Source: Bacteroidales bacterium UBA3143
Lineage (GTDB): Bacteria > Bacteroidota > Bacteroidia > Bacteroidales > Dysgonomonadaceae
Assembly (NCBI GenBank): GCA_002364735.1
Contig: DEZB01000052.1
Span: 26,736 to 90,735, forward strand
Reading direction: 5' to 3'
Length of the DNA: 64,000 bases
Shown here: positions 60,819-64,000 of the stretch, piece after piece
Position numbering within the stretch: position 1 is the stretch's first letter
Layout of the letters: the number at the start of each line of letters is the position of its first letter
Made by a program: the position numbers and the translations under genes
Notes under the pieces: generated by a model
What the model saw: the letters and a program-made list of their open reading frames with translations, nothing else
Told to the model about the DNA's origin: nothing
The model's database searches: none

Positions 60819-62777
60819 TTAAACATCAATATTAGCATAAGTAGCATTTTCCTCAATAAACTCGCGTCTTGGAGCCACCTCTTCTCCCATTAGCATAGAG
60901 AAAATCATGTCAGCATCGGCAGCATTTTCTATTGTCACTTGACGCAACGTTCTGTTATCAGGACACATAGTAGTTGACCACAATTGTTCTGCATTCATCT
61001 CTCCCAAACCTTTATACCTCTGCGTATGCACAGCATTTTCATTGCCATCGGCATATTTTAATATAAAAGCCTGACGTTGTGCATCATTCCAGCAATACGC
61101 TTCATGCTTTCCCTTTTTGCAAAGATACAAAGGAGGAGTTGCAACGTACACATATCCCTTTTCGATGAGCGGACGCATGTGACGGAAAAAGAAAGTAAGC
61201 AATAAGGTTGCAATGTGGCTACCATCCACATCGGCGTCAGTCATAATTATTACTTTATGATAGCGCAGCTTACCAACATTCAATTCCTTAGTGTCATCAT
61301 CCGTACCAATGGTAACGCCCAAAGCGGTGTATATATTACGAATTTCTTCGTTCTCTAATATTTTGTGCGACATGGCTTTCTCCACATTCAATATCTTACC
61401 ACGTAGTGGAAGAATGGCTTGAAAGAAACGGTCGCGTCCCTGTTTTGCTGTTCCACCAGCCGAGTCCCCTTCGACAATAAACACTTCGCAATTCTCTGGA
61501 TTCTTGTCCGAACAGTCAGCCAATTTACCTGGCAAACCACCACCCGTCAAAGGCGACTTTCGTTGAATCATTTCGCGCGCTTTACGAGCAGCATGACGTG
61601 CCGTAGCAGCAAGAATCACTTTATCAACAATTATTTTTGCTTCCTTTGGATTCTCCTCCAAGTAATTTCCAAGCGCCTCACCAGTTGCCTGGTCCACAGC
61701 TCCCATCACCTCAGAGTTACCCAATTTGGTTTTTGTTTGACCTTCAAATTGTGGCTCTTGCACCTTCACCGAAAGCACAGCCGTAAGGCCCTCTCTAAAG
61801 TCGTCACCACTCACCTCAATTTTCAAACGCTCAAGCATCTTAGAGTCGTCTGCATATTTCTTAAGTGTGCGCGACAAACCTCTTCTGAAACCAGTTAAGT
61901 GTGTACCTCCCTCAATGGTGTTTATATTGTTTACATAAGTAAATACATTTTCGTTGAACGAAGTATTGTATGTAAGGGCAATTTCTACAGGAATACCATT
62001 TTTCTCCGTTACAATATGTATAGCATCGTGAATAAGGGCCTCTTTTGATCTATCAATGTACTTTACAAACTCCTCAAGTCCTCTTTCAGAATAAAAAGTA
62101 TCTGTTTTAAACGATCCATCTTCCTTCACCACTCTTTTATCAGTAATTATAAGCGTTATACCAGCATTTAAGAAAGCAAGTTCACGCAAACGAGTAGCTA
62201 ATAAATCGTAACGGTATTCCAAAACGGAAAATATAGTGTCGTCGGGTTTAAAAGTTATAATTGTACCCGATTCATTTGTTTCTCCTACCTTTTTAACTGG
62301 TTCAAGGGGAGCACCTTTAGAATATTCTTGCTCATATATACCTCCATCACGATGTACTTCGGCTTTCAAATAAATCGATAGTGCGTTAACACACGAAACA
62401 CCAACACCGTGCAAACCGCCTGAAACCTTGTAAGTACCCTTATCAAACTTTCCACCAGCATGCAAGACAGTCATCACCACCTCCAATGCCGACTTCTGCT
62501 CTTTCTCATGAAAGTCTACTGGAATACCCCTACCGTCGTCTTTCACCGTTATAGAGTTATCCTCGTTGATGTATAGATTAATCTCCGAACAATAGCCAGC
62601 AAGCGCCTCATCAATAGAGTTGTCTATCACCTCATTCACAAGATGGTGAAGTCCCCTCTCACTTGTGTCTCCAATATACATTGAAGGACGCTTTCTCACT
62701 GCCTCCAAGCCTTCCAACACCTGAATGTTAGACGCCGAATAGCCGTTACTCGCTAAGCTTTTTTCTTCTTTTGTCAT
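60819..62777 (-). CDS. gyrB: DNA gyrase subunit B
   Basis: ATPase subunit of gyrase, introducing negative supercoils. The 652 residues contain the GHKL ATPase (EVIDNSIDEALAGYC and LHAGGKFDKGTYKVSGGLHGVGVSCVNALS), the transducer domain, and the TOPRIM domain with EVFIVEGDSAGGTAKQGRD and DADVDGSHIATLLLTF. The C-terminal tail domain ends MNAEQLWSTTMCPDNRTLRQVT. It is single, with a TATATTTG -7 box on the minus strand at 62849-62856 and a 72-base leader containing a small hairpin (TCTTATT/AATAAGA). Confidence 0.98.
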   Translation of the reverse strand: MTKEEKSLASNGYSASNIQVLEGLEAVRKRPSMYIGDTSERGLHHLVNEVIDNSIDEALAGYCSEINLYINEDNSITVKDDGRGIPVDFHEKEQKSALEVVMTVLHAGGKFDKGTYKVSGGLHGVGVSCVNALSIYLKAEVHRDGGIYEQEYSKGAPLEPVKKVGETNESGTIITFKPDDTIFSVLEYRYDLLATRLRELAFLNAGITLIITDKRVVKEDGSFKTDTFYSERGLEEFVKYIDRSKEALIHDAIHIVTEKNGIPVEIALTYNTSFNENVFTYVNNINTIEGGTHLTGFRRGLSRTLKKYADDSKMLERLKIEVSGDDFREGLTAVLSVKVQEPQFEGQTKTKLGNSEVMGAVDQATGEALGNYLEENPKEAKIIVDKVILAATARHAARKAREMIQRKSPLTGGGLPGKLADCSDKNPENCEVFIVEGDSAGGTAKQGRDRFFQAILPLRGKILNVEKAMSHKILENEEIRNIYTALGVTIGTDDDTKELNVGKLRYHKVIIMTDADVDGSHIATLLLTFFFRHMRPLIEKGYVYVATPPLYLCKKGKHEAYCWNDAQRQAFILKYADGNENAVHTQRYKGLGEMNAEQLWSTTMCPDNRTLRQVTIENAADADMIFSMLMGEEVAPRREFIEENATYANIDV

Positions 62778-62848
62778 GTTTTATTTAGATTATATCTTAT
62801 TGAAAATAAGATTTTTATAAAATTAATTCTGCTCATTAAACGAACATA

Positions 62849-62856
62849 CAAATATA
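62849..62856 (-). promoter_or_regulatory. -7 promoter box of gyrB
   Basis: TATATTTG on the minus strand is an exact consensus match, 72 bases before the gyrB start. Confidence 0.5.
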
Positions 62857-62988
62857 CGAAAAATTAGCGACTCCCACAATAGAAACAGCTCCTAATAGCA
62901 CTATTTTTCATATAATTGGGAGACGCTAAAAATGACATTAAACCGTTTTAACGCCTCGAGGTTGTGAGCAGCCACCCCAACTGGTTAA

Positions 62989-63294
62989 CTACACCTCAAA
63001 ATCTATTGCTGCACGCTCTGTTTTCATCTTAGCTATAAACTCCACCACCTCTTGATGGACAGGATGATTGGCATATACTTTGAAATCTGCAAGGTTCTTA
63101 AATTCAGCAATCAGCATCAAGTCATAATTGTCGGCGGACACTTCGGGCATATTTATCACTACCTCAATGCTTTGAAGTTCGGGAATTACACTTTGCAACT
63201 CCTCCAATTTATTTTTTATGTAAAGCGCATTCTCATGCTTCGAGTTTCCTTCTGCAAATGCTTGTAACTTAAATAATACTATGTGCTTAATCAT
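62989..63294 (-). CDS. Dabb family (stress-responsive A/B barrel) protein
   Basis: A 101-residue protein with the Dabb ferredoxin-like fold: MIKHIVLFKLQAFAEG at the start and the central DNYDLMLIAEFKNLADFKVYANHPVHQEVVEFI, which is diagnostic. Such proteins form dimers and have varied or unknown roles. It lies 92 bases downstream of the toxin-like gene on the same strand; co-transcription is possible. Confidence 0.92.
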   Translation of the reverse strand: MIKHIVLFKLQAFAEGNSKHENALYIKNKLEELQSVIPELQSIEVVINMPEVSADNYDLMLIAEFKNLADFKVYANHPVHQEVVEFIAKMKTERAAIDFEV

Positions 63295-63385
63295 ATCAAT
63301 ATATTATGTGTTAGTATGTAAATTTTATGGGTGTAAAAATAATATTCTTTGGGGGAATGAGGGGTAGGGAATTATGAATTATTAA

Positions 63386-63718
63386 TTACGAATGGTTAAT
63401 AATTTCAATTATTTCAATTCCTGAAATCTCAAGCCAACAGTATCCACCATCTTTATTTGTTGGTATTAGCCTTTCTTGTGGAGTGAAAACCAAACGGTAG
63501 GACTGATCTAAATCGCAAGCCCATTGCTCTTTTCTATTTTCTGTAAGTTCGTGATAGTTTTCTGGTAAAGCTCTCACATCTTCCAATGTTTCTGCTGCAC
63601 TCAATTGGTTCAATCGTCTTTTAAAGAGCTTAGCCCTTGTTGCGCCTAATTCTTTCAGCATTTTACGGTCGTCGTTGGCTATCTTTCTGAGTTTTTTATT
63701 GCTAAATATTATTTCCAC
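63386..63718 (-). CDS. HigB/RelE-superfamily toxin (apparently without antitoxin)
   Basis: A 110-residue protein of the RelE/ParE toxin superfamily, closest in pattern to the HigB-like subgroup: FSNKKLRKIANDDRKMLKELGATRAKLFKRRLNQLSAAETLEDVRAL, then LTENRKEQWACDLDQSYRLVFTP. The start codon is GTG at 63718, chosen because it gives the family N-terminus. In this subgroup the antitoxin (often XRE with or without ImmA/IrrE) normally follows the toxin. Here the next gene is the Dabb protein, and no antitoxin lies upstream within the window. It may be an orphan or a decayed module. Confidence 0.85.
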   Translation of the reverse strand: MEIIFSNKKLRKIANDDRKMLKELGATRAKLFKRRLNQLSAAETLEDVRALPENYHELTENRKEQWACDLDQSYRLVFTPQERLIPTNKDGGYCWLEISGIEIIEIINHS

Positions 63719-63731
63719 TACAAAGGCATTA

Positions 63732-63768
63732 AATAATTTAGCTTACACAAACTGTAAGCTAAATTATT
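63732..63768. promoter_or_regulatory. Perfect 16-bp inverted repeat upstream of the toxin gene
   Basis: AATAATTTAGCTTACA (63732-63747) and TGTAAGCTAAATTATT (63753-63768) are perfect complements around CAAAC. The element begins 14 bases before the GTG start. It has the form of a toxin-antitoxin operator. The remaining bases to 64000 hold no gene; one further hairpin, CCCCTCGTT-GCA-AACGAGGGG, is at 63952-63972. Confidence 0.7.
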
Positions 63769-64000
63769 ATTTAAAGTTAGTTATTATATATAATAGATTT
63801 TCGCAGTTGTGTTATTTCTATCTCTTTAAGCATAGTTGTAATAATAAATACTTTCAAAACACACTATTTTTACATAAACGTATATTTAAGCATGTTTATC
63901 TGTTTTAGAAAGGCTTACTTTTTATGGATTTTTTTTTGCATTTTTACTCCCCCCTCGTTGCAAACGAGGGGAAAGTACTGTTTTCGGTTAGTTTGGTCAT

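Noticed and set aside
63943..64000. Short minus-strand frame starting at the window edge
   Set aside because: It is only 18 codons long and runs through a 9-bp GC-rich hairpin, so it is most likely chance.

Overview
The window looks like chromosomal DNA from a member of the phylum Bacteroidota. The base composition is AT-rich. Start codons lack strong Shine-Dalgarno sequences, and many genes and tRNAs are preceded by the Bacteroidota -7 box TAnnTTTG (TATCTTTG, TATATTTG, TACTTTTG). The gene content agrees: a fused SecDF, DUF4301, DUF6600, an RNase Y/ZapA neighbourhood, an LpxK/SppA cluster, a GH92 mannosidase, and an ECF sigma factor followed by a predicted anti-sigma/beta-barrel protein. A 2-oxoglutarate dehydrogenase pair and B12-dependent methionine synthase suggest a lifestyle broader than strict sugar fermentation. 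I did not try to name the genus.

Layout. 1-6.4 kb: tail of an unknown gene, the Rel/SpoT (p)ppGpp enzyme, DUF4301 and DnaK. 6.7-11.8 kb: a DUF6600 lipoprotein, the first copy of an intergenic repeat, then rny, zapA, a coiled-coil gene and a B3/4-domain protein. 12-16.3 kb: sucA-sucB. 16.4-18.4 kb: a two-gene restriction-modification system (MjaI-like nuclease and N4-cytosine-type methyltransferase). 18.6-26.2 kb: RidA, VOC protein, rhomboid protease, M3 peptidase and SecDF. 26.4-30.3 kb: tRNA-Thr, the second repeat copy, pyrC, a DPM1-like glycosyltransferase, initiator tRNA and RlpA. 30.4-33.3 kb: a GH92 alpha-mannosidase bracketed by direct repeats. 33.4-41.5 kb: Lrp regulator, M20 amidohydrolase, DUF1015, DUF4375, two tandem MscS channels, the third repeat copy, a cruciform-forming element, tRNA-Phe and thiL. 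41.7-45.4 kb: the sppA-lpxK-punA cluster. 45.7-48.3 kb: sigma factor/anti-sigma-barrel/lipoprotein operon. 48.4-55.7 kb: a tight six-gene operon (Yip1-like, smpB, gate-domain protein, metH, threonine aldolase, DUF2179). 55.8-63.7 kb, mostly minus strand: Nei-like glycosylase, sufE, M28 peptidase/K+-H+ antiporter/ldcA operon, gyrB, Dabb protein and an apparently orphan HigB-like toxin.

Most of the window is housekeeping sequence. The points most worth following are these. (i) A by-eye scan found only one CTAG tetranucleotide in 64 kb. This fits the resident MjaI-family system, whose archetype cuts CTAG. (ii) The methyltransferase carries a C-terminal domain that aligns with staphylococcal-nuclease-like domains but has lost the catalytic residues. 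(iii) A fixed-length (about 313 bp) non-coding repeat family carries four palindromic CACCGCGGTG-type boxes at conserved spacing in all three copies. (iv) A single polypeptide appears to combine an anti-sigma-like N-terminus, an inner-membrane helix, a long linker and an outer-membrane barrel. (v) Direct repeats flank the GH92 gene. (vi) A toxin gene without a visible antitoxin sits behind a perfect 16-bp inverted repeat.
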